A DNA stretch of 6,416 nt from an uncultured Clostridia bacterium (GTDB taxonomy: Bacteria > Bacillota_A > Clostridia > TANB77 > CAG-508): the NCBI GenBank assembly GCA_947628335.1, contig CANQZT010000090.1, forward strand, positions 1 to 6,416, written 5' to 3'. The notes below the pieces were generated by a model. That model saw only the letters and a program-made list of their open reading frames with translations, was not told the DNA's origin and ran no database searches. Of the stretch, positions 1 to 5,400 are shown one piece after another; the stretch's first letter is position 1, and every line of letters begins with the position of its first letter. The position numbers and the translations under genes were made by a program.

Positions 1-773
1 AATACATTACCATCTAAATCTTGAATCTTTAAATTAGGAAAAGTCTTAATCATTTTCTCATCACTAAAATACTTATAAATAAATTTAGCTCTATTTTCAT
101 TATCATATATTTGCTTATATACATCATTAATTACATACTCTTTATTTGAAACATTCAAATTATATTCATAAACTTTTCTAACAATAAATGCTTTTAAAGC
201 ATACATTGTAATTAAAAAATCAAACAATAAAAATAAAGAAACAAGTATTGTAGTACTTTTTAAAAAAATAACTGACTTTTTAGCTTCTATTTTGTTAATC
301 ATTTTTTCTACTCTCGGATGAAAAGACGTCATGAAATATACAGCTAAAAATCCCCAAAAAAGAGAATAATATACACATATCCTTCCATTTATATTTAGTG
401 GCATATTAGAATAATCCCACCATTTTACATTAAAAATTAGTTCTCCTACTAAGCTAACTACATATTCTACTATTGAACCTACTATAAAACCACCTACAAA
501 TAATTTATTAGTACTCTTATTAAAATACTGTAAAGATAAAATTAATACTACAGCCCCTAAACCATATATACCACAAAATGGACCATATAAAAAACTCTGT
601 CTACTTTCCCATACTCCTTTGGTCATAATTCCATACAATGTTTCGACTATATATCCCATAATACTATAAATAATAAAATAAACTAATATTTTATATATAC
701 TTATTCCTAATATTGTAAATTCTTTCTTTTTCTCATTTTTTTCTACATTTGTTTTTGGTAAAACTTTCTCCAT
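1..773 (-). CDS. CmpB/PF06541-family multi-pass membrane protein (3' end cut by window edge)
   Basis: The reading frame is open from ATG 773 to the left edge: 257 codons are visible and the C-terminus is missing. Residues are numbered from this ATG. The match to the 'putative ABC-transporter type IV' family (PF06541, CmpB-like) is strong. It shows the SIMGYIVETLYG motif in the first membrane helix (about 38-49), GPFCGIYGLGA (64-74), the EY...E segment (103-111), KWWDYSN (117-123) and NINGRICVYYSLFWG (127-141). About five membrane segments are visible (roughly 24-48, 61-83, 91-114, 131-151, 174-196), then a soluble, charged C-terminal part. Despite the family name, no transport activity is established and there is no ATPase here, so the molecular role is unknown. 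An in-frame ATG at 785 would add four residues, but only 773 has a GGAG (780-783) six bases upstream. The gene has its own promoter (808-836) behind the phosphotransferase gene. Family assignment is confident; function is not. Confidence 0.88.
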   Translation of the reverse strand, partial: MEKVLPKTNVEKNEKKKEFTILGISIYKILVYFIIYSIMGYIVETLYGIMTKGVWESRQSFLYGPFCGIYGLGAVVLILSLQYFNKSTNKLFVGGFIVGSIVEYVVSLVGELIFNVKWWDYSNMPLNINGRICVYYSLFWGFLAVYFMTSFHPRVEKMINKIEAKKSVIFLKSTTILVSLFLLFDFLITMYALKAFIVRKVYEYNLNVSNKEYVINDVYKQIYDNENRAKFIYKYFSDEKMIKTFPNLKIQDLDGNV

Positions 774-807
774 ATATTTCTCCATTCAAATAAATTATTT
801 CAGTTAA

Positions 808-836
808 ATAATATCACAAAGATAAAATCATATCAA
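808..836 (-). promoter_or_regulatory. Sigma-A-type promoter of the CmpB-like gene
   Basis: Read on the minus strand, TTGATA (831-836) is separated by exactly 17 bases from TATTAT (808-813), with TGA directly before the -10 (an extended -10, TGn). Transcription should start near 800, which leaves a leader of about 27 bases before ATG 773 and supports that start over ATG 785. The promoter lies directly behind the stop of the phosphotransferase gene (846), so the membrane protein need not be read from the upstream operon. The call rests on consensus match only. Confidence 0.7.
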
Positions 837-845
837 CTATTAATA

Positions 846-1766
846 CTAATTTAATGTATATATATCAGTAGCATCTATTTCAATTTTTCTTTCAAGTTGT
901 TCAAACAACTTTTGTATCGTAGAATTAAATCTTTCTTTACTACTTCCTCGATATTCTTTATTAAAATATCTATCTAGCATGCAATATAGTGTACTTACAT
1001 ATATATTTCTTTTACTTATAGGTATTCCACATTTATTTTCATAAACACTAATTAAATTTTCTATGTCTTCTGGAATTATAACATTTTCCAATAAAATACT
1101 TTGAAAAAATTTTCCTAAATCATCTTCAAAATAACTTTCTCTTATATTAGAAAAATCAATAAATCCTTTAAAATTTCCATCTTTAATCCTAATATTTCCC
1201 ATATACAAGTCTGAATGTATTGGATATGTAGGCACATTATCTATTCCTATTCTTATAATTCGTTCTAAGTATTTATTAATTTCTTTTGAGTCACCATTAC
1301 ATTTATTTTTTATATACAATTCGATTAACCTTTGATAGTCCGTAATTTTTTCTATACTAATGGTAGTTTTATCAAAATCTTTTAATTTCATATGCATTTG
1401 AGCAATACTCTCAACAATATCATTTATTAATCGCTTTGATAATACTGGCGTATTATCACCATCTATAAACTCTTGAGCATAAAAAACCATATTACCATAT
1501 TTACTCTGAAATATTTCTTTTCCATCTTGTATTAAAAATCTAGGTAATGGAATACCATTCTTTATTAGATAATTTTCTATATCTACTTCTGATTGAATTG
1601 CTAACATATTTGAAGTCGGAAAAAATTTAAAATAATATATTCCATTTTCTAATAATGCAGGTAATGAAAAAGTACCATTTCCATAATATATATTACCAAT
1701 TTTATATGGTACAATTTTTTGTTCTTTAATCATCTTTAATGAATTTTCTTGTAAAATATTGCTCAC
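846..1766 (-). CDS. APH/choline-kinase-fold phosphotransferase, substrate unknown
   Basis: This 306-residue protein has the layout of the APH phosphotransferase family (PF01636), whose members move the ATP gamma-phosphate to a hydroxyl on small molecules such as aminoglycosides, choline, homoserine or sugars. Visible landmarks are the ATP-binding lysine in YYFKFF (K47), a helix-C glutamate (E60), a hinge-like QEFIDGD (98-104), the catalytic loop HSDLYMGN (H184, D186, N191) and the metal-binding aspartate in GFIDFSN (D204). Length is normal for a one-domain member. The substrate cannot be read from sequence; antibiotic resistance should not be assumed, since most such clostridial genes are metabolic. 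The start is GTG 1766, supported by AAGGAG at 1775-1780 eight bases upstream. It lies 80 bases after the coiled-coil peptide gene, across a hairpin (1791-1818), and may be co-transcribed with the radical SAM cassette. Its base composition is AT-rich like the outer genes, so it probably did not arrive with that cassette. Confidence 0.88.
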   Translation of the reverse strand: MSNILQENSLKMIKEQKIVPYKIGNIYYGNGTFSLPALLENGIYYFKFFPTSNMLAIQSEVDIENYLIKNGIPLPRFLIQDGKEIFQSKYGNMVFYAQEFIDGDNTPVLSKRLINDIVESIAQMHMKLKDFDKTTISIEKITDYQRLIELYIKNKCNGDSKEINKYLERIIRIGIDNVPTYPIHSDLYMGNIRIKDGNFKGFIDFSNIRESYFEDDLGKFFQSILLENVIIPEDIENLISVYENKCGIPISKRNIYVSTLYCMLDRYFNKEYRGSSKERFNSTIQKLFEQLERKIEIDATDIYTLN

Positions 1767-1774
1767 TATTTTAT

Positions 1775-1780
1775 CTCCTT
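1775..1780 (-). promoter_or_regulatory. RBS fixing the GTG start of the phosphotransferase gene
   Basis: AAGGAG on the minus strand ends eight bases before GTG 1766. No better-placed ATG lies nearby, so the GTG start is well supported. The same 19-base stretch, with one mismatch, precedes the GTG start at 5007. Confidence 0.75.
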
Positions 1781-1790
1781 TTTATAAACA

Positions 1791-1818
1791 GAGGGTGCCT
1801 GAATTACAGAACACCCTC
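1791..1818 (-). terminator. Hairpin after the coiled-coil peptide gene; weak terminator or processing site
   Basis: A perfect 7-bp inverted repeat, gagggtg (1791-1797) and caccctc (1812-1818), encloses a 14-base loop that can itself pair as CTG/CAG (1799-1801 with 1807-1809). On the minus strand it follows the peptide stop (1847) by about 28 bases, as a terminator would. The bases after it (TGTTTATAAAAAGG) do not form a clean U tract and run straight into the RBS of the phosphotransferase gene. It may therefore be a leaky terminator, an RNA-stabilising 3' structure or a processing site rather than a firm transcript end. Confidence 0.5.
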
Positions 1819-1846
1819 AATTCGTACATATTACTCCAAGACTTTA

Positions 1847-2164
1847 TTATCCGAAGAACTTTTCCATCATTTTCTCTTTGACTTCTTTTTCAATCTCCGG
1901 TCTAATTTCCTCTTTAATGTTTGCTCTTACTTCAGCTTCAACTTCAGGTCTAATTTCACTCTTGAGCTTTGCCTTTGCAGAACGTGCAGCTTCAGCCTCA
2001 ATCTCCTCAATTCTTTTTGCCGTTCTTTCTTCAACTTCCTTTTCCAGATTAGCTTCAAGTTTTTTAAGCCGTTCTTTTAGCATTTCATTTTCTCTTTCGA
2101 GTTCTTTTTCGAGTGCAAAACTGCAATTACATGCACCACAATTAGAACCATCACAACTTGGCAT
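1847..2164 (-). CDS. Small Cys-rich/coiled-coil protein, candidate substrate of the radical SAM enzyme
   Basis: I do not recognise a named family. The 105-residue product begins MPSCDGSNCGACNC, with cysteines at 4, 9, 12 and 14. From about residue 17 it becomes a continuous, highly charged Glu/Lys/Arg helix, very likely a coiled coil, ending KFFG. Residues 69-84 and 85-100 are a tandem repeat of a 16-residue unit (EIRPExExEV...). There is no cysteine after 14, no signal peptide and no membrane segment. An in-frame ATG at 2182 would add six residues, but it lies on the Shine-Dalgarno itself; ATG 2164 has AAGGAGG (2173-2179) eight bases upstream and is the true start. It overlaps the radical SAM gene by 14 bases, so translation is likely coupled. 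By inference it is the enzyme's substrate, modified in the N-terminal Cys segment and recognised through the helix. Alternatively the cysteines bind metal or an Fe-S cluster and the protein is a partner. That it is a real gene is firm; the role is inferred. Confidence 0.75.
   Translation of the reverse strand: MPSCDGSNCGACNCSFALEKELERENEMLKERLKKLEANLEKEVEERTAKRIEEIEAEAARSAKAKLKSEIRPEVEAEVRANIKEEIRPEIEKEVKEKMMEKFFG
1865..1960 (-). repeat. Two-copy in-frame 48-bp tandem repeat inside the coiled-coil protein
   Basis: Units 1960-1913 and 1912-1865 each encode 16 residues and share EIRPExExEV. The DNA word ggtctaatttc recurs at 1899-1909 and 1947-1957, exactly 48 bases apart. The copies have diverged at other positions, so the duplication is not recent. 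Confidence 0.7.
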
Positions 2165-3176
2165 ATTCCATTCCTCCTTCATTTAAGATAGTTTTTATCA
2201 TATACAGTATGACGGTTTTTATGATGTCACAAGTATAGTTTTTATTAATATCTTTATTGTGCATCTTGCAACCACCACCGCATATTTCTGCAATAGAACA
2301 ACCTTCACATTTTTCAGGTAATGTATAATTGTATCCGATTTTATATGCTTTTTGTACTCTTAAAGCTTGGATAATATCATCACAAGAAAAAACGTTGCAA
2401 ATAGGTTCTTCATTAACAAGTGTCTGGCAAGGATAGATACATCCATCTACCCCTACGGTAATCAGCTTTTCGCCTGCCGTACAACCTTCATAATTAGTAT
2501 CGATTTTTATGTTGTTAAACTTAAATCGATGATAGATGTCAAAATGATTAGCTCCGAGAACGCTTATCACTTGCTTCATTTTATCGCAAATGATATCATA
2601 ATCAATTTCGCCACAGAAAAAATGGTCAAGGTAAACTCCCCACCCCAAATTTCTCTGAGAAATCCATTTTGCTAAAACATCTACATCCCCAAAACTATTA
2701 GCATCTATAACAGTTGAAATGTCGATATTTTTAATACCAATTCCCAGTAACTTGTCAATGTTTGCTTTAACAATTTCTGCTGAACTTTGCCCATTCATAA
2801 AAGGTTTGGAATAGGAATAACCATCTAAGGAAATCCCAAATCCTATTCTGTCTTTGTGCTTTTCGAAGAAATTCAACATATCATCGGTCAATATGGTCAA
2901 GTTGGTAATAATACTAACAAACCCTTTTGAACCACAATTAGTAAGAAAATCTTCAACAAAGCTTTCCCACTCGTAAAAAACAAGTGTAGGTTCTCCTCCT
3001 GCAAGCCGATATACTACAAAATCGAGTTGTCCTCTGTCTAGCATTCCTAAGAATGTACTGTTTATTTTGTCATAGGTTTCTTTTGACATTTTTTTGTCAT
3101 TCCATTTGACATAACAGTATGGACACCGTAGGTTACACTGATTAGTAGTAAATATCCATGGTGATATGTACTTCAT
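2151..3176 (-). CDS. Radical SAM/SPASM enzyme, peptide-maturase type
   Basis: This 341-residue enzyme should reduce S-adenosylmethionine to a 5'-deoxyadenosyl radical and modify a peptide or protein side chain, in the manner of SPASM maturases (for example sactipeptide or ranthipeptide enzymes, PqqE, anSME). The radical SAM [4Fe-4S] motif is CNLRCPYC (C14, C18, C21, a CX3CX2C) close to the N-terminus, and GGEP (60-63) is the SAM-binding motif. The C-terminal SPASM domain is complete: C232-X12-G245-X4-C250, then CX2CX5CX3C at 290, 293, 299 and 303, then C316. This arrangement implies two auxiliary Fe-S clusters. No separate RRE domain is evident. ATG 3176 is chosen because AGGAGG (3184-3189) lies seven bases upstream; the in-frame TTG at 3194 lies beyond that site. 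The gene has its own promoter (3266-3294) and overlaps the small Cys-rich gene, its likely substrate, by 14 bases. Its G+C (35-42% in rows counted) is well above the flanking genes. The reaction type cannot be decided from sequence. Confidence 0.93.
   Translation of the reverse strand: MKYISPWIFTTNQCNLRCPYCYVKWNDKKMSKETYDKINSTFLGMLDRGQLDFVVYRLAGGEPTLVFYEWESFVEDFLTNCGSKGFVSIITNLTILTDDMLNFFEKHKDRIGFGISLDGYSYSKPFMNGQSSAEIVKANIDKLLGIGIKNIDISTVIDANSFGDVDVLAKWISQRNLGWGVYLDHFFCGEIDYDIICDKMKQVISVLGANHFDIYHRFKFNNIKIDTNYEGCTAGEKLITVGVDGCIYPCQTLVNEEPICNVFSCDDIIQALRVQKAYKIGYNYTLPEKCEGCSIAEICGGGCKMHNKDINKNYTCDIIKTVILYMIKTILNEGGMEYAKL
2173..2179 (-). promoter_or_regulatory. AAGGAGG RBS inside the 3' end of the radical SAM gene
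   Basis: This near-perfect Shine-Dalgarno lies within the last codons of the radical SAM gene, eight bases before ATG 2164. It decides the start of the small protein and suggests that the protein is made in larger amounts than the enzyme, as expected for a substrate. Confidence 0.85.
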
Positions 3177-3183
3177 TTTTTTA

Positions 3184-3189
3184 CCTCCT
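3184..3189 (-). promoter_or_regulatory. AGGAGG RBS of the radical SAM gene
   Basis: A consensus Shine-Dalgarno seven bases before ATG 3176. It places the start there and excludes the TTG at 3194, which is upstream of it. Confidence 0.85.
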
Positions 3190-3208
3190 GTCAATATTTT
3201 TTTGATGT

Positions 3209-3232
3209 ATTCCTATGTTGTAAAACAGGAAT
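3209..3232 (-). other. 5' UTR hairpin (inverted repeat ATTCC...GGAAT) of the radical SAM cassette
   Basis: The 24-base element has outer arms attcct and aggaat (six base pairs). Allowing a two-base bulge, TGTT can pair further with AACA around a four-base loop. It lies between the expected transcription start (near 3259) and the RBS, about 20 bases before the latter. It could be an RNA stabiliser, a regulatory leader structure or an operator for a dimeric repressor. The sequence does not tell which. Confidence 0.4.
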
Positions 3233-3265
3233 CATAAAATACCTAAAATTGGCATTTGCATGGTA

Positions 3266-3294
3266 ATTATATCATGTTTTTATGTAAATTTCAA
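3266..3294 (-). promoter_or_regulatory. Strong sigma-A-type promoter of the radical SAM/peptide cassette
   Basis: Minus-strand TTGAAA (3289-3294), a 17-base spacer, then a perfect TATAAT (3266-3271) with TGA immediately before it (extended -10). Transcription is expected to start near 3259, giving a leader of about 80 bases. The promoter begins only some 40 bases after the stop of the preceding gene (3334), so the cassette is an independent unit even though it lies in line with its neighbours. Confidence 0.8.
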
Positions 3295-3333
3295 TAACAT
3301 CATGAAGAATTTAATCGCATGTGAAGTGAAAAT

Positions 3334-5007
3334 TTATCTGATTTCATTTTTATATTTTTCTTGTTTGCTTTGTTCTAAAGATTCTCTGATTTTATATACA
3401 TCATATATTACAACCTTTAATCCTTCTTTTTCTCTAATCTGCTCTATTTGTTTCATAATTTCATTAGTTTGTTTTGAATTAGAGCTATCTATTGTTGCAA
3501 ATACATAGCTTGCTTTAGTTTCAAATTCCATCATTCTTCTGTGCATAACAATTTCTGATTGTCCCTTTGCTTTTAGTAGTTCTGAAAAAGATGCACTCAT
3601 TTCTCTAAATTCATTTTCTTCATCATATTCTAAATTATTAATTCCCTTATTAGTTGTTTTATAACTATCCGAAGATATTGCAATAGCTTCTGGTATTAAT
3701 GTTTCTTTATTAAATCCTATTCCAATTATTCCAACGTATGAAGAGTTAATAAATTCCTTCCCCTCAAATACAGATGCAGATATCTGATTACTTGTATCTG
3801 AATGATATCTATCCAATCCTAAAGAATCAGTATATGATGTTCCTCTTCCATCTGTTGTATAATTTACTTTGTATTGGTCAAGATTTACATCTACTTGATT
3901 TATAAGTTTGTTCAGTCTTTTTTGTTCTTCAACGGTTAATTCTTCACTATTATTTCCATTTGTTCTTTCTGAAATAATTTTTTCTTTAATTTTGCTAATC
4001 TCAGTTTCTCTAAATTTTTCTGGACTTCTTATAAATCGATGAATTAATTGAGGTCTTAAATCTTTATAATTCTCTATAACTGTAAGATCTTCTCTAGGCT
4101 CATATAAATTATCAATCAGGTCTTGTCTATATAACACCTCATAATCTCTATAAATATCCTCTAATTCAGAAATATTTTCATCTATATCTTTTTCTATTGC
4201 ATCTAATCTTACTAATAATTGTTCAGATTCTTTCCCACTTATCCCTTGCAATCTTTGTTTTAAAATACTCATCTCATCTATTTTTCTTAACTGATTATTT
4301 GATAAACTTTTATGTAGTAAATATTTCTTTCTTCTATCGTCTAAATCGCTAGTATCAGAATTATTCATATCATATAAAATAAAATCAAAATTATTTTTTA
4401 TATCATCCTTTGAATATATTCCAATTGTTTTTATTAAATATTCTGCTATTACTTTAGGTTTAGAATAGTTATCATTTGTTGTATCACCATTTAAAACCTT
4501 TTCAAAATCATCAACTAATTTTTCTTCATTTATGTCTTTTGATAAATCTTTAATGGTAGAATTTCCAACTTTTATTCTTTCTGCAAATGTATTTTTACGT
4601 TTATTATTATTTACAATATATTCCGTAAAATGTGATTTCAGATCTTGTATTAATTCTTGATTTTCTTTTGAAAAAGCATCTATATTTAATCCTTTTATTG
4701 ACTCATAATAAAAATCATTAAATATATATTTTCCAGTAACATTACCTATTAATAATATACTTGCATAAATACTTCTTCCTTTTGCTTTCAAATAATCTTT
4801 TATATTATTTGAAAAGTCTCCTTGACTTCTACTTTTTCTAATAATATGAAAAATCTCTTTTTCGTTTGAATCTTTACTCCTACTTATTAATACATCAGAA
4901 AAGCTTTTATCAATATTAAATTCTTTAAATTTTCTTCCATATTTTATATTATATACTACTTTTTTAAAAAATTTTTTTGAATTCTCTACAACAGTAATTT
5001 CATTCAC
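3334..5007 (-). CDS. Hypothetical protein, 557 residues, central coiled coil
   Basis: I do not recognise this family. The product appears soluble: no signal peptide and no clear membrane helix, although a short hydrophobic stretch (YASILLIGNV, about 81-90) is present. Numbered from GTG 5007, there is a basic N-terminal region (about 10-30), a mixed helical region to about 235, a charged coiled-coil-like segment (about 240-290) and a linker. A C-terminal mixed alpha/beta region (about 407-540) contains hydrophobic strands such as SYVGIIGIGF, ASYVFATID and LKVVIYDVY, and a conserved-looking HRRMMEFETKA. It contains no cysteine. The frame is open upstream to TTG 5073, but only GTG 5007 has a Shine-Dalgarno (AAAGGAG, 5016-5022) eight bases away, so the added 22 residues are unlikely. 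It follows the 74-residue gene by 59 bases with no clear terminator and is probably the last gene of that operon. Base composition is extremely AT-rich (12-13% G+C in two rows counted). That the gene is real is firm; its function is unknown. Confidence 0.85.
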   Translation of the reverse strand: MNEITVVENSKKFFKKVVYNIKYGRKFKEFNIDKSFSDVLISRSKDSNEKEIFHIIRKSRSQGDFSNNIKDYLKAKGRSIYASILLIGNVTGKYIFNDFYYESIKGLNIDAFSKENQELIQDLKSHFTEYIVNNNKRKNTFAERIKVGNSTIKDLSKDINEEKLVDDFEKVLNGDTTNDNYSKPKVIAEYLIKTIGIYSKDDIKNNFDFILYDMNNSDTSDLDDRRKKYLLHKSLSNNQLRKIDEMSILKQRLQGISGKESEQLLVRLDAIEKDIDENISELEDIYRDYEVLYRQDLIDNLYEPREDLTVIENYKDLRPQLIHRFIRSPEKFRETEISKIKEKIISERTNGNNSEELTVEEQKRLNKLINQVDVNLDQYKVNYTTDGRGTSYTDSLGLDRYHSDTSNQISASVFEGKEFINSSYVGIIGIGFNKETLIPEAIAISSDSYKTTNKGINNLEYDEENEFREMSASFSELLKAKGQSEIVMHRRMMEFETKASYVFATIDSSNSKQTNEIMKQIEQIREKEGLKVVIYDVYKIRESLEQSKQEKYKNEIR

Positions 5008-5015
5008 TACTTTAT

Positions 5016-5022
5016 CTCCTTT
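5016..5022 (-). promoter_or_regulatory. RBS fixing the GTG start of the 557-residue gene
   Basis: AAAGGAG on the minus strand ends eight bases before GTG 5007, inside what would be an N-terminal extension from TTG 5073. The ATG three bases after the GTG's end is out of frame and stops after five codons. The segment is nearly identical to the one before GTG 1766. Confidence 0.75.
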
Positions 5023-5066
5023 GTGACCTATTAAAATATATAATTTACTTTTTAACATTACATTAT

Positions 5067-5291
5067 TTAACAAGTTATCTTTCTTTGTATTCCTAATCCA
5101 TCTCCGTTACAAGTTAATGTTTCAACCCTTTTCTTAGTTCTTTTAGGTGTAGTAGTTATTTTTAAAGATTCTTTAAAACTTTCTTTTTTATCTTCATTTA
5201 CAATAATTTTAGGTTCTTCTAATTTTTTAATTTTATCTTGTTTAGTAAATATATTTTTCATAAACAAAATTATTTTTCTTATAATATTCAT
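5067..5291 (-). CDS. Basic small protein, 74 residues, with Cys-bracketed GDGLGI tail
   Basis: I do not recognise this family. ATG 5291 has AGGAGG (5302-5307) ten bases upstream. The N-terminus (MNIIRKIILFMKNIF) is a hydrophobic/basic stretch that could be an amphipathic membrane-binding helix. It is too charged for a convincing signal peptide. The middle is a Lys/Glu-rich linker with a TTTPKRTKKR basic patch. The tail is TCNGDGLGIQRKITC, with cysteines at 61 and 74, the latter the final residue. The only two cysteines therefore bracket a Gly-rich loop, which could form a disulfide or thioether ring or be a processed peptide. It sits between a transglutaminase-like gene and a large orphan gene and is probably co-transcribed with both. 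With a one-base frame change in the upstream gene, the two would share an ATGA stop/start. It could be a substrate of the transglutaminase-like protein, but this is only suggested by position. Confidence 0.78.
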   Translation of the reverse strand: MNIIRKIILFMKNIFTKQDKIKKLEEPKIIVNEDKKESFKESLKITTTPKRTKKRVETLTCNGDGLGIQRKITC

Positions 5292-5400
5292 CTTTCTTGT
5301 CCCTCCTCAGCTACTATTTTACCAGAACTCCTTGATAAATCTATCTCTTCTTTTTTTTGTTCTTTAGTTTCCCATGGTCTAATTCCGTTTATACTTTTTT
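5288..5400 (-). other. Open +1-frame extension of the transglutaminase-like gene
   Basis: Removing one A from the A6 run at 5395-5400 makes the gene bypass TAG 5379. It would add 35 residues (beginning SINGIRPWETKEQKKEE and ending AEEGQER), stopping at TGA 5288-5290. That TGA forms ATGA with ATG 5291 of the next gene, the classic coupled overlap. This is either a real frameshift mutation, a +1 recoding or polymerase-slippage site, or a one-base sequence error. It is also possible that the open frame is chance. Confidence 0.5.

Noticed and set aside
846..1766. Calling the phosphotransferase an aminoglycoside resistance gene
   Set aside because: Only generic fold motifs are present; nothing seen identifies the substrate, and no other resistance or mobile genes are in the window.
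1739..2186. Plus-strand open frames opposite the coiled-coil protein gene
   Set aside because: They are the complement of a Glu/Lys-rich coding sequence, giving low-complexity Ser/Phe/Leu-rich translations. They have no RBS, and the minus-strand gene has a strong start and overlaps its partner.
2367..2675. Plus-strand open frame inside the radical SAM gene
   Set aside because: It lies wholly opposite the SPASM region, whose cysteine motif is intact on the minus strand; no RBS or recognisable domain.
3271..3304. Direct repeats of ATCATG (3271-3276 and 3299-3304) around the -35 box as regulator sites
   Set aside because: Six-base words recur by chance in AT-rich DNA, and there is no extended similarity beyond a few more bases.
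3260..3508. Plus-strand open frame over the cassette promoter and the end of the 557-residue gene
   Set aside because: Hydrophobic translation arises from AT-rich antisense sequence; it covers a near-consensus minus-strand promoter and has no RBS.
5008..5073. Longer N-terminus of the 557-residue protein from TTG 5073 (or ATG 5058)
   Set aside because: Neither start has a Shine-Dalgarno, and the clear AAAGGAG lies inside the extension eight bases before an in-frame GTG.
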